A stretch of DNA of 64,000 bases from Xylophilus ampelinus (GTDB taxonomy: Bacteria; Pseudomonadota; Gammaproteobacteria; Burkholderiales; Burkholderiaceae_C): contig NZ_CABFMN010000076.1 in assembly GCF_901875635.1 (NCBI RefSeq), forward strand, positions 25,150 to 89,149, given 5' to 3'. Positions 55,641 through 63,922 of this stretch are shown in pieces (the stretch's first letter is position 1; the number at the start of each line of letters is the position of its first letter). Below the pieces are notes generated by a model. The model made no database searches, was not told the DNA's origin, and was given only the letters and a program-made list of their open reading frames with translations. Position numbers and translations under genes: made by a program.

Positions 55641-56902
55641 GGCCGGCCGAAAAAGGCCAGCGCGCGCGCCAGCTCGGGCTGCAGCAGCGCGGCCTCGTGC
55701 AGCGGGCGGCCTTCGCGCGCGGCAGCCCAGGCCTGGCGGATGCTCGCCACGCCCGCGGCCGGGCCGTCGGGGTGCGCGAGGATGCCGCCGCCGGCCATGA
55801 AGAGCAGGTCGTCGCGGCCGATCGCGGCCCAGGTCACGGGCACCGTACCGGCCCACTGGCCGGAAGAGAAGGCAGGCATCACGGCATCGTCGGCGCCCGG
55901 CGCCAGCGGTGCATAGCAGTCCTGCGCCGACGCGATCACCTCGGCGTCGTCCTGCGCGAACTTGCCCTGCAGCCCGTGCACGTGCATGTGGTCGACGCCC
56001 GCCAGGCGCCACAGCGTCTGGTAGGCCTGGAAGCCGATGCCCAGCAGCGGATGCCGCGACAGCGCGCCGAAACCGTTGCGGTGCCCGTGCAGCGCCAGCG
56101 GCGTGTGCCGGCGCAGCGCCTGGATGGCCGAGAACCCGCACCAGTTGAGGCTGGCCATCACGCACGAGCCGCCCTCGCGTTCGACCAGGTCGGCGTGGCG
56201 GCGCATGGCGTCGACCTCGTCGCTGATGTTGAAGGCCACCATGACGGACTTGCCGGTGCGTTCGCGGTGCGCGCGCACCACCGCCATCACCGCCGGCACG
56301 CGCTCGGCCAGCGGCGCGTGGTCGGGGTTGGCGCAGACCTCGTCGTCCTTGATGAAGTCGACGCCGGCGGCGCACAGTCGGCCCACGAGCTCGGCGGTCT
56401 GCGCGGCGGAAAAGCCGACGTTGGGCTTGATGATGGTGCCCACCAGTGCGCCGCCCGCCACGCCGGTGGCGCGCCGCGTACCGGCGATGCCGAGCGCCGG
56501 ACGTTCGAAGCGCGCCCGGTAGTCGGCGGGAAGGCGCAGCGTCTCCAGGCGCAGGCCCGTCACCTCGCCCAGGTCGTAGAGGTTGCCGGCGACGGTCGCG
56601 GCCAGCGTGGGCAGGTTGGCCCCGATGTTGGCGACCGGGAAGGACAGGTGCACGCGCGCACGCCGCCACGGCCCGGCCGCACCCTGGCGTGCGAGCCAGG
56701 CGTTGGGCAGCGACGGCGCCTCGGCCGCGGGCAGCGGCTCGATGCCCTCGACCGCGGCGCGCGCGCGGGCACGCAGCGCATCGGTTTCGCCTTCGACGCG
56801 CGTGAAAGTGCCGCAGGACTGCTCGCCCGCCATCACTTCGGCCACCGCCGCAGGATCGCGCGGCGTCTCGACCAGGTAGCTGGCGTGGATGCGCGCGGCC
56901 AT
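55637..56902 (-). CDS. RuBisCO-like protein (OiaX/OiaT-type candidate)
   Basis: 421 residues from ATG 56902. Large-subunit RuBisCO fold with the reactive-site residues kept: VGTIIKPNVGF with the general-base Lys159, and VDFIKDDEV with Lys185 for carbamylation plus the Asp and Glu Mg ligands. Other conserved patches are HGHRNGFGAL, MHVHGLQGKF and SSGQWAGT. It is not a CO2-fixing type: length and loop wording are those of RuBisCO-like proteins. Next to a DUF1537 kinase it could decarboxylate or cleave a 3-oxo-sugar-acid phosphate, as OiaX and OiaT do. Which reaction cannot be read from sequence alone. Confidence 0.9.
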   Translation of the reverse strand: MAARIHASYLVETPRDPAAVAEVMAGEQSCGTFTRVEGETDALRARARAAVEGIEPLPAAEAPSLPNAWLARQGAAGPWRRARVHLSFPVANIGANLPTLAATVAGNLYDLGEVTGLRLETLRLPADYRARFERPALGIAGTRRATGVAGGALVGTIIKPNVGFSAAQTAELVGRLCAAGVDFIKDDEVCANPDHAPLAERVPAVMAVVRAHRERTGKSVMVAFNISDEVDAMRRHADLVEREGGSCVMASLNWCGFSAIQALRRHTPLALHGHRNGFGALSRHPLLGIGFQAYQTLWRLAGVDHMHVHGLQGKFAQDDAEVIASAQDCYAPLAPGADDAVMPAFSSGQWAGTVPVTWAAIGRDDLLFMAGGGILAHPDGPAAGVASIRQAWAAAREGRPLHEAALLQPELARALAFFGRP

Positions 56903-57441
56903 CAAAGCTTGCCGAGATCGGGGAAGGGGCGCACGGGATCGCTGCCGTCCCAGTCTTCGGAAGCGGCGCGGATGAGATCGAACATCTTTCCCTTGGGGCC
57001 CGCCACTTCCGACAGCTCGATGACGGTGCCGGGGTGGTACTCGGTGTCGAAGTAGACGAAGCGCCCGCGCTCGCCCACCTCACCGCTCATCACGGGTGAG
57101 AAGCCCTGCCGCTGCAGCCGCGCGAGGTCGACGTCGTAGTCCGAGGTCCAGTAGGCGACATGCTGCAACCCGGTGCGCCCGGCCTGCAGGAAGTCGCGGT
57201 ACATCGACGGCACGTCGTTGCGGGTCTGGATGAGTTCCACCTGCACGAATCCCGAATTGGCCAGCGCCACCGAGTTGTGCGGTGCGTGCGCCTCGCCCCG
57301 GTAGCGGTAGTTCTCGATGGGCACGCGCGGGTTGTAGAACCAGGGGCCGACGCCCAGCGTGCGGCTCCAGTAGTCCATCGCCGCTTCGATGTCGTGCACG
57401 ACATAGCCCAGCTGGCGAATCTCGCCGAGGAATCGACTCAT
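56902..57441 (-). CDS. VOC-superfamily (glyoxalase-fold) protein
   Basis: 179 residues. N-terminal motif IRQLGYVVHDIEAAMDYWSR then TLGVGPWFY, with paired beta-alpha-beta-beta-beta modules and candidate metal ligands His in YVVHD, Glu in VELIQ, His in GLQHVAYW and Glu in IELSE. Such enzymes isomerise, epimerise or cleave small metabolites with a divalent metal. Its stop shares a base with the RuBisCO-like gene's ATG. The tight coupling makes a catalytic step on the RuBisCO-like/kinase substrate likely. It occupies the place of the oxidoreductase seen in known apionate pathways. Confidence 0.87.
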   Translation of the reverse strand: MSRFLGEIRQLGYVVHDIEAAMDYWSRTLGVGPWFYNPRVPIENYRYRGEAHAPHNSVALANSGFVQVELIQTRNDVPSMYRDFLQAGRTGLQHVAYWTSDYDVDLARLQRQGFSPVMSGEVGERGRFVYFDTEYHPGTVIELSEVAGPKGKMFDLIRAASEDWDGSDPVRPFPDLGKL

Positions 57442-57452
57442 GAGTAGTCCGG

Positions 57453-59333
57453 TTAGTTCTTGAGGAAGCCGATGGAGAACCAGGGGATGGCGGCGACGAG
57501 GACGAGGCCGGCCAGCAGCGCGGCCATGTAGCCGCCGATGTGCCGCACGCCCTCGTCGGGGTCGACCTTGCTCACGGCGCAGGCGCCGTAGTAGCCCACG
57601 CCGAAGGGCGGCGCGAACAGGCCAATGCCCATGGCGAAGATGACAACCATCGCGTAGTGCACCTCGTGCACCCCGGCGGCCTTGGCGATGGGGAAGAGCA
57701 AGGGGCCGAACAGCACGATGGCCGGGATACCCTCGAGCACGCTGCCCAGCAGGATGAAGGCCACGATGGACACCGCGAGGAATCCGTACTGCCCGCCGGG
57801 AATGCCCGCCATGAGCCGCGCCAGGTCCTGCGAGAAGCCCGACTGCGTGAGGCCCCAGGCCATGGCGGTGGCGCAGCCGACGATGAAGATGATGGCGCCC
57901 GACAAGGATGCCGTCTCGACCAGCATCGGCTTCAGGCGCGCCCAGTCGAACTGCCGGTAGACCAGCAGGCCCACGAGCACCGAATACACGATGCCGATGG
58001 TCGATACCTCAGTGGCGGTGGCGACGCCCTCCACGACCGCAGCCCGGATCACGAAGGGCAGCAGGACCGCCGGCAACGCCACCAGCAGCAGGCGCCCGAT
58101 CTGCGCCCAGGTGCTGCGCGGCACGCCGCTCAAGTCTTCATGCCGGTAGCGCCACCAGACCACGGCGCACAGCGCCAGCCCCAGCACCACGGCCGGCAGC
58201 AGGCCGCCGGTGAACAGCGCGGCGATCGAGATGCCGGTGACCGAACCGATGGTGATCAGCACGATAGATGGCGGGATGGTCTCGGTCTGCGCGCCGGTGG
58301 CCGACAGCAGCGCCACCAGGTCGCCCGGCCGGGCGCCGCGCTTCTTCATCTCGGGGAAGAGCACAGGCGCGATGGCGGCCATGTCCGCGATCTTGGAGCC
58401 CGAAATGCCCGAGACGAGGTACATCGCGCCGATCAGCACGTAGCTCAGCCCGCCGCGCACATGGCCCAGCAGGCTGGCCAGGAACTGGATCATGGCGCGC
58501 GCCATGCCGGTCATCTCGATCAGCGCACCGAGGAAGATGAACAGGGGCACCGCGAGCAGGATGAGGTGCGACATGCCCTCGTCGAGCCGGCCCACCATCA
58601 CCAGCATCGGCGTGCGCGTGGTGAGCGCCAGGTAGCCGAAGGTGGCCAGCGCGAAGGAGAAAGCGATGGGCACGCCCGAGAACACCGTGGCCGCGACCAC
58701 GACGACGAAGAAAATCACGAGATTGAGTTTGCCCAGTGGCGCGAGCACCGGCCCGGCCAGCCAGAACAACCCCACCACAAGCGCGACGCCCGCCAGTGCC
58801 GCACCGGCCTGCCGCAGCGTGCAGGTGCGCACCAGGCGCAACAGCGCGACCACGATCATGAGCGCGATGCCGGTGGGGATGGCCGCCGCGCGCCACGCGT
58901 TGCTGATCTCGAGTGCCGGCGTGACGACGAAGGACTCCTCGTGCGCGTAGTCGACGGCGGGCCACACGATGAGAGCCAGGAAGGCCACCGACGCTGCGAT
59001 CGCCAGCGCGTCCAGCACGGCGCGCGTGCCGGGCGACGCCTTGGCGACGAACGCGGTCATTCGCATGTGCTCGCCCCGGCGCAGCGCCACCACGGCGCCC
59101 AGCATCGACAGCCATAGAAAAAGGATGGACGCGAGTTCGTCGGACCACACCAGCGGCGCATGGAACAGGTAGCGCGCCGTCACCCCGGCGAAGAGCACGA
59201 CGATCTCGGCCAGCACCAACAGCGCGGCGAGTGCCTCGGCCACGCCGCCAAGCGCGGCGTCGGCCGCATCGGCCCAGCCACGGCGCACGGCCGGTGGTGC
59301 GTCGGCGCCCGGAGCGGTGAGGGATGCGTGCAT
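57453..59333 (-). CDS. TRAP transporter, fused small and large membrane subunits (DctQM)
   Basis: 626 residues from ATG 59333. The first ~190 residues are the four-helix DctQ-type subunit (VWSDELASILFLWLSMLGAV, RRGEHMRMT). The rest is the 12-helix DctM-type subunit (VPLFIFLGALIEMTGMARAM, GISGSKIADMAAIAPVLFPE, GLFAPPFGVGYYGACAVS). Subunit fusion is known in TRAP transporters. The frame stays open upstream into the binding-protein gene, which is not coding in this frame. It takes up an organic or sugar acid with sodium, and the VOC gene follows 11 bases later. Confidence 0.93.
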   Translation of the reverse strand: MHASLTAPGADAPPAVRRGWADAADAALGGVAEALAALLVLAEIVVLFAGVTARYLFHAPLVWSDELASILFLWLSMLGAVVALRRGEHMRMTAFVAKASPGTRAVLDALAIAASVAFLALIVWPAVDYAHEESFVVTPALEISNAWRAAAIPTGIALMIVVALLRLVRTCTLRQAGAALAGVALVVGLFWLAGPVLAPLGKLNLVIFFVVVVAATVFSGVPIAFSFALATFGYLALTTRTPMLVMVGRLDEGMSHLILLAVPLFIFLGALIEMTGMARAMIQFLASLLGHVRGGLSYVLIGAMYLVSGISGSKIADMAAIAPVLFPEMKKRGARPGDLVALLSATGAQTETIPPSIVLITIGSVTGISIAALFTGGLLPAVVLGLALCAVVWWRYRHEDLSGVPRSTWAQIGRLLLVALPAVLLPFVIRAAVVEGVATATEVSTIGIVYSVLVGLLVYRQFDWARLKPMLVETASLSGAIIFIVGCATAMAWGLTQSGFSQDLARLMAGIPGGQYGFLAVSIVAFILLGSVLEGIPAIVLFGPLLFPIAKAAGVHEVHYAMVVIFAMGIGLFAPPFGVGYYGACAVSKVDPDEGVRHIGGYMAALLAGLVLVAAIPWFSIGFLKN

Positions 59334-59338
59334 CGATT

Positions 59339-60358
59339 TCAGGCCAGCTTGCCCACGGCGCCTTCGAGCAGGCCCCAGGCCTCGGCGCCGAAGCGGCCCT
59401 TCCACTCGCCGTAGAAGCCAGAGTCGCGCAGCTTGGCGCGGAAGCTGTCGGACGCCGGCGTGTTGATGGCCAGGCCCTTGGACTTGACGTCGTCGACCAC
59501 CGATTCGTTCAGCTTGCGGATATCCTCGCGCTGCTGCAGCCCCGCTTCGTTGATGGCGCGCGCCACGATGGTCTTCATGTCCGCCGGCAGCGCGTCCCAC
59601 GCGCGGCCGTTGGCGACGAACCAGTAGCCGTCCCAGATGTGGTTGGTGAGCGAGGCGTACTTCTGCACCTCGTAGAGCTTGGCCACCTGGATGATCGGCA
59701 GCGGGTTCTCCTGTGCGTCGACGATCTTGGTCTGGAGCGCCGAGTACACCTCGCTGAATTGCAGGCTGGCCGGCGCGGCGCCCAGGCCCTTGAACATCGC
59801 GATCGAAAGCGGGCTGACAGGGACGCGGATCTTCAGGCCGTCCATGTCCTTGGCGTTGGACACCGGGGCCTTGCTGCTGGTGGTCTGGCGAAAGCCGTTG
59901 TCCCACATCTTCTCGAAGGCGTAGAGGCGTGACTTGGCGATGGCCGCGCGCACGTGGGCGCCGAGTTGGCCGTCCATGGCGCCCCACACCTGGCTGTAGT
60001 CGTTGAAGGCAAAGCCCACGGCGTTGATGGCCGCCACCGGAATCAGCGTGGCGATGACCAGCGCCGAGGGCGTGAAGAACTCGATGCCGCCCGAGCGCAC
60101 CTGCGCCAGCATGTCGGTGTCGCCGCCCAGCTGGTTGTTGGGAAAGATCTTGATCTCGACCCGGCCGTTGCTCTCCTTGGCGATGCGGTCGGCGGCCTGC
60201 TGCGCGCGCACATTCAGCGGGTGTGTCACGGGCAGATTGTTGCCGTACTTGTAGGAGAACTCGGCCGCGCGCGCGAAGCGCGGCAGCGCCGCCGCCAGCC
60301 CCGCGGCGGGCAAGGCGGAAAGGGCGCGCAGGGCGCGGCGTCGGGTCGGGTGATGCAT
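59339..60358 (-). CDS. TRAP transporter substrate-binding protein (DctP family)
   Basis: 339 residues from ATG 60358. Twin-Arg-containing signal (RRRALRALSALPAAGLAAAL, cleaved near ARAA-E). DctP fold: FSYKYGNNLPVTHPLNVRAQ, FPNNQLGGDTDMLAQVRSGG, and the ligand-carboxylate Arg region LKIRVPVSPLS, then QENPLPIIQ. It is first in the operon and is followed five bases later by the membrane subunit gene. The RRRAL stretch could direct export by Tat. It binds the organic acid that the operon metabolises. Confidence 0.93.
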   Translation of the reverse strand: MHHPTRRRALRALSALPAAGLAAALPRFARAAEFSYKYGNNLPVTHPLNVRAQQAADRIAKESNGRVEIKIFPNNQLGGDTDMLAQVRSGGIEFFTPSALVIATLIPVAAINAVGFAFNDYSQVWGAMDGQLGAHVRAAIAKSRLYAFEKMWDNGFRQTTSSKAPVSNAKDMDGLKIRVPVSPLSIAMFKGLGAAPASLQFSEVYSALQTKIVDAQENPLPIIQVAKLYEVQKYASLTNHIWDGYWFVANGRAWDALPADMKTIVARAINEAGLQQREDIRKLNESVVDDVKSKGLAINTPASDSFRAKLRDSGFYGEWKGRFGAEAWGLLEGAVGKLA

Positions 60359-60377
60359 GCGTTGTCTCCGTTGTGTT

Positions 60378-60401
60378 GATGATGCGAATTGATGCATCAT
60401 C
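60378..60401. promoter_or_regulatory. LacI-type operator in the TRAP operon promoter region
   Basis: GATGATGC at 60378-60385 and GCATCATC at 60394-60401 form a perfect inverted repeat with an 8-base centre, 20 bases upstream of the binding-protein ATG. The sequence GTTGATGATG recurs as a direct copy at 60457-60466, just before the lacI-type ATG at 60478. The two sites could serve the divergent promoters. Confidence 0.6.
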
Positions 60402-60477
60402 CTTGGCGCCTGTGTGGGTCGAACGATAGAGAGGCCCCTTCCAGGCGTCAAACAACGTTGATGATGGTTTTTGATGT

Positions 60478-61530
60478 ATGCGCGCTCATTCTTCGGATCC
60501 GTCGTCCGGCCGCGCGACCGTCGCGGACATCGCGCGCATCGCGCAGGTATCGACCGCCACCGTCGACCGTGTGCTGAACCGCCGCCCCGGCGTACGCGAT
60601 GCCACCGTGCAGCGCGTGCTCAAGGCCGCGGCCGAGCTGGACTACCTACCGGGCACCGACCTGCACGCGGCTCTGGCGCCGCCGCCACTGAAGCTGACCT
60701 TCCTGCTGCCCAACGGCAGCAACCGCTTCATCCGCATGCTGGGCGACATGGTGGGCTACTCGCAGGAACACTGGACGCCCTTCAACGTGCGCTGCCGCAC
60801 CGAGCTGATCGAGGCCTTCAACCCGCAGGCGCTGGCCGCCGCGCTCCTGCACCACGGCCAGCGCAGCGACGGCATCGTGATGATGGCGCTGGAACACCCG
60901 GCGGTGCGCGAGGCGGTGGCGACGCTGGCTGCGCGCGGCGTGCCGGTGGTCACCGTGATCTCGGACCTCGCGAACTCGCAGCGCGCCGCCTACATCGGCC
61001 TGGACAACCGCGCCGCCGGCCGCACGGCCGGCTACCTCATCGGCCGCTTCATCGGCGCACGGGCGGCGAAGGTGGCGCTGATTGCCGGTAGCCGCAGCTA
61101 TAGCGCGCACGAGGAGCGCGAGGCCGGCTTCCTCAGCGTGATCGACGAGATGTTCGAGCGTCTGGAGGTGGTGGGCCTGCGCGAGGGGCAAGACGACGCG
61201 GGCAAAAACTACCGCCAGACCCGCGCGCTGCTGGAGCAGCACCCCCAACTGGCCGGCATCTACAACATCGGCGGGGCCTCGGACGGGGTGGCGCGCGCGC
61301 TCAAGGAGGCGGGCCGCGATCACCAGGTCGTGTTTATCGGCCACGGCCTCACGCCGGACACGCGCGCCCTGCTCATCGACGGCAGCTTGGACGCCGTCAT
61401 CACCCAGAGCCCGCAGACAGCCATGCTCAGTTGCGTGAGAATCTTCGCGAACCTGCGCGACCGTCGGGACCCCCTCTCTGGCGTGGAAGCCACGCGCAGC
61501 CAGGTGATCTTCAGAGAGAACCTGCCTTGA
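60478..61530 (+). CDS. LacI-family transcriptional regulator
   Basis: 350 residues. N-terminal HTH and hinge: ATVADIARIAQVSTATVDRV, LNRRPGVRDATVQRVL and AAAELDYLP. The C-terminal part is a periplasmic-binding-protein-like effector domain (YIGLDNRAAGRTAGYLIGRF, then YNIGGASDGVARAL). It is divergent from the TRAP operon with two candidate operators between, so it is the obvious local repressor that would respond to the operon's substrate or an intermediate. Confidence 0.94.
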   Translation: MRAHSSDPSSGRATVADIARIAQVSTATVDRVLNRRPGVRDATVQRVLKAAAELDYLPGTDLHAALAPPPLKLTFLLPNGSNRFIRMLGDMVGYSQEHWTPFNVRCRTELIEAFNPQALAAALLHHGQRSDGIVMMALEHPAVREAVATLAARGVPVVTVISDLANSQRAAYIGLDNRAAGRTAGYLIGRFIGARAAKVALIAGSRSYSAHEEREAGFLSVIDEMFERLEVVGLREGQDDAGKNYRQTRALLEQHPQLAGIYNIGGASDGVARALKEAGRDHQVVFIGHGLTPDTRALLIDGSLDAVITQSPQTAMLSCVRIFANLRDRRDPLSGVEATRSQVIFRENLP

Positions 61531-61772
61531 GTGTTTTTCGTGGCGATGCCGATGCGCGCAGCCGACGTTGCTTAGTGTTAGACATACCTGTTCCTGTATG
61601 TCGCTGAGGCAATCAACTGAAGGCAAGCCTCGAATGATTGCCGAAAAGTGGAATTGATTTCGATGCCTTACAGCGTGGAATTTTGTCCGAGCGCGATGTT
61701 CTGCTTTGTGCCCATAGCGGCTGTCCGCCTTCGCTCCAACGCGGGCATCCAGCATTAAGACATCAAGAAGAA

Positions 61773-62144
61773 CTACACGCCACTCAACTGATACTCGATT
61801 CGGAGAGTGCGGCCGCAGAAGAAAAGGCTTGTGCTCCTGGAACTCACGGCAGCGGATGACGGGTAGCGAATCTGCAACGCATCTACATCAAGCCAGTGAA
61901 GGCTTACCTCGTCGTAACCGCAGTCCGCCACAAACACGCCTCCACCGCCCCGCGCATCATCGACCAGCAACTCTACGAAGACCTGCATGCGCGGAACATC
62001 AGGAATAGAGCTGGGGGCTAACTCAAAAGCCGTGGCCACGCCGCGCCCGTCCGGGGACAGCAACTTTACCGAGGGCACGACAATGGTCTTGCGACTTCGC
62101 GGTTTGCGCGGCGCCGGCTGCGGCGAGAGGAGCTTCTCCTTTAG
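61773..62144 (-). pseudogene. Hypothetical gene disrupted or flanked by the IS5-type element
   Basis: The open frame runs from inside the IS (62222) to 61773. Only the part after the IS end (from about KEKLLSPQPAPRKPRSRKT) is original, about 120 residues. Its C-terminus (VFVADCGYDEVSLHWLDVDA, then LRIEYQLSGV) looks like a genuine but unknown protein. Joining the sequence across the IS gives an in-frame extension that soon meets a stop codon, with no proper start. The 5' end may therefore have been altered further. Confidence 0.45.
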
Positions 62145-63301
62145 GGAAGGTCTGAACAACGCAGAAACGGCAGCCGTCTGAGATCGTCCGAGCTGAGATG
62201 GATCACCAGATGCATGATCCAAAGCGCGTCAGCGTGAGGTTTCGGCCGTGTTTGCGGCCTTCACGCCGCATTCGGACGGACTTCTGGCATGAGCTGTCGT
62301 CGCGCCATCCAAAGGTTGGACAGCGCGAACAGCGTCAGCAGATGCGCGGTGTTCTTCTGCAGGCCACGAAAGCGCACCTTCATCAAGCCGAACTGGCGCT
62401 TGATCACGCGAAACGGGTGCTCCACCTTTGCGCGCACGCTGGCCTTGCGATGTTCTCTCTTCTGAAGCCGCTCCTTCGCACGACCCTCAGGCAACTTCGC
62501 GATGTCGCTCGGCCGGGCGGCGATATGCCACCTCAGATCGTCGCGCTGCACACGCGATTGCGCACCGCGGTAGCCAGAGTCGGCCCACACCTGTTCTTCC
62601 TTTCCGTGAAGCAGATCGGCAACTTGCTCGACGTCTGCTTCATTGGCCGCCGTCGTCGTCACGGTGTGCACCAGGCCGCTATCAGCATCCACGCCGATGT
62701 GCGCCTTCATGCCAAAGTGCCACTGGTTGCCTTTCTTGGTCTGGTGCATCTCGGGGTCGCGTTCGCCTTCGGCGTTCTTCGTGGAGCTGGGCGCAGCAAT
62801 GATGGTTGCATCGACGATGCTGCCTCGCTTCAGAAGCAGGCCCTTTCGCGACAGGTGCGCGTTGACCTGCTTGAAGATGTCCTCGGCCAGATCCGACTCT
62901 TCGAGCATGTGCCGGAAGTTCAGGATCGTCGTCTCGTCCGGGATCGGCTCGCTCAGGCTCAGGCCGGCAAAGTTGCGAAGCGATGCGATCTCATACAGTG
63001 CTTCCTCCATCGCCGGGTCCGACAGCGCGAACCAGTTCTGCATCAGGTGCACGCGCAGCATCGCGCCCAGCGGATAAGGCCTGCGGCCTCGACCGGCCAC
63101 CGGATAGTGCGGCTCGATGACCTTCAGCAGCGCCTTCCAGGGCACCACCTGCTCCATCTCTTCGAGGAAGACCTCGCGCCGCGTCTTCTTGCGCTTGCCT
63201 GCGTACTCCGCGTCCGAGAAGCTGATCTGGCTCATCGCGTGTGTCCTCATCTCCACGATCAACGGCTATGAGCAGAATCGGTGGACTTGTTCAGACCTTC
63301 C
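62145..63301 (-). mobile_element. IS5-family insertion sequence, intact
   Basis: About 1157 bases with 15-base perfect terminal inverted repeats: GGAAGGTCTGAACAA at 62145-62159 and its complement at 63287-63301. The flanking four bases are TTAG on the left and CTAG on the right. Both fit the YTAR target preference of IS5-type elements but differ at the first base. A single transposase gene fills the element. Confidence 0.9.
62261..63262 (-). CDS. IS5-family transposase
   Basis: 333 residues; the ATG at 63244 inside the frame may be the true start. DDE transposase with N-terminal EVFLEEMEQVVPWKALLKVI, the first Asp in IPDETTILNF/IVDATIIAAPS, the second in VWADSGYRGAQ, and the terminal Glu region RKASVRAKVEHPFRVIKRQF. 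Full length and without visible frameshift, so probably active. It lies wholly between the inverted repeats. Confidence 0.93.
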   Translation of the reverse strand: MIVEMRTHAMSQISFSDAEYAGKRKKTRREVFLEEMEQVVPWKALLKVIEPHYPVAGRGRRPYPLGAMLRVHLMQNWFALSDPAMEEALYEIASLRNFAGLSLSEPIPDETTILNFRHMLEESDLAEDIFKQVNAHLSRKGLLLKRGSIVDATIIAAPSSTKNAEGERDPEMHQTKKGNQWHFGMKAHIGVDADSGLVHTVTTTAANEADVEQVADLLHGKEEQVWADSGYRGAQSRVQRDDLRWHIAARPSDIAKLPEGRAKERLQKREHRKASVRAKVEHPFRVIKRQFGLMKVRFRGLQKNTAHLLTLFALSNLWMARRQLMPEVRPNAA

Positions 63302-63305
63302 CTAG

Positions 63306-63457
63306 CGTGGAAGACTGAATGATTGGCTCGAGTACGACTGTCTATCGTCATATATGGGACGGTCGCATCGACGGACAAGGGATCTCAAAAGCACCATTCG
63401 ATGCTGTAGAGATATTGGGCTTTTGCCCGCTCCGTGTCGGAGTTAAAGTTGCATCCC
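63306..63457. promoter_or_regulatory. Intergenic region between the IS5 element and the protease-like gene
   Basis: About 150 bases, fairly AT-rich, presumably carrying the promoter of the gene at 63458. GGAG at 63439-63442 is rather far from the ATG. Confidence 0.3.
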
Positions 63458-63922
63458 ATGCCCACCCCTGCTGCACTGCCGTCTATCCAGACTTTGTATG
63501 TCGACGCAGAAGTCAATGGCCTGCAATTGAGTAGCGCCACGTGTTTCGTCGTTGTCGGACGTACGGGTCCGACGCTGATTACGAATTGGCACGTTGTATC
63601 CGGCCGGAATCCTCGCACAGGTGAGCATCTCGACAAAAAGTTCCTCAGCGAGCCAGATGCTCTGATGATCGTCCACAACGCTGATCGCAACGGATTGCAT
63701 GTCGCGCGAAGAGAGCCACTTTTCAAAGATGGGGTTCCCCTTTGGTTCGAGCACCCTAAGCACGGATCATTAGTCGACGTTGTCGCCTTGCCTCTTACCC
63801 AGCTAGACGGCGTTGAACTGGTTGAACACAGTCTGTTTGAGAATCAGAACATTTCGGTGGAGGTCTCGGATAAGGTAAGTGTCGTGGGATATCCATTCGT
63901 GTTGGCGCCGACCGAAAACTGA
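63458..63922 (+). pseudogene. Trypsin-like serine protease/hypothetical protein, 3' truncated
   Basis: About 154 residues from ATG 63458; GTG 63434 is possible. The chain has the start of a trypsin-like fold: CFVVVGRTGPTLITNWHVVS with a catalytic-type His, and SLVDVVALPL with a catalytic-type Asp. The Ser motif that should follow VVGYPFV is absent, because the frame runs into repeats typical of an IS end from about 63900 and stops at 63922. A truncated gene is the simplest reading. Confidence 0.6.

Noticed and set aside
55641..57083. Apparent N-terminal fusion of the kinase frame reaching 57083
   Set aside because: Upstream of 55640 the frame translates to Arg/Ala-rich shadow sequence of the RuBisCO-like and VOC genes; the family begins at 55640 with FYGDDFTG.
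59334..60455. Apparent N-terminal extension of the TRAP membrane protein to 1000 codons
   Set aside because: The extension is the wrong frame of the binding-protein gene, which has its own clear motifs.
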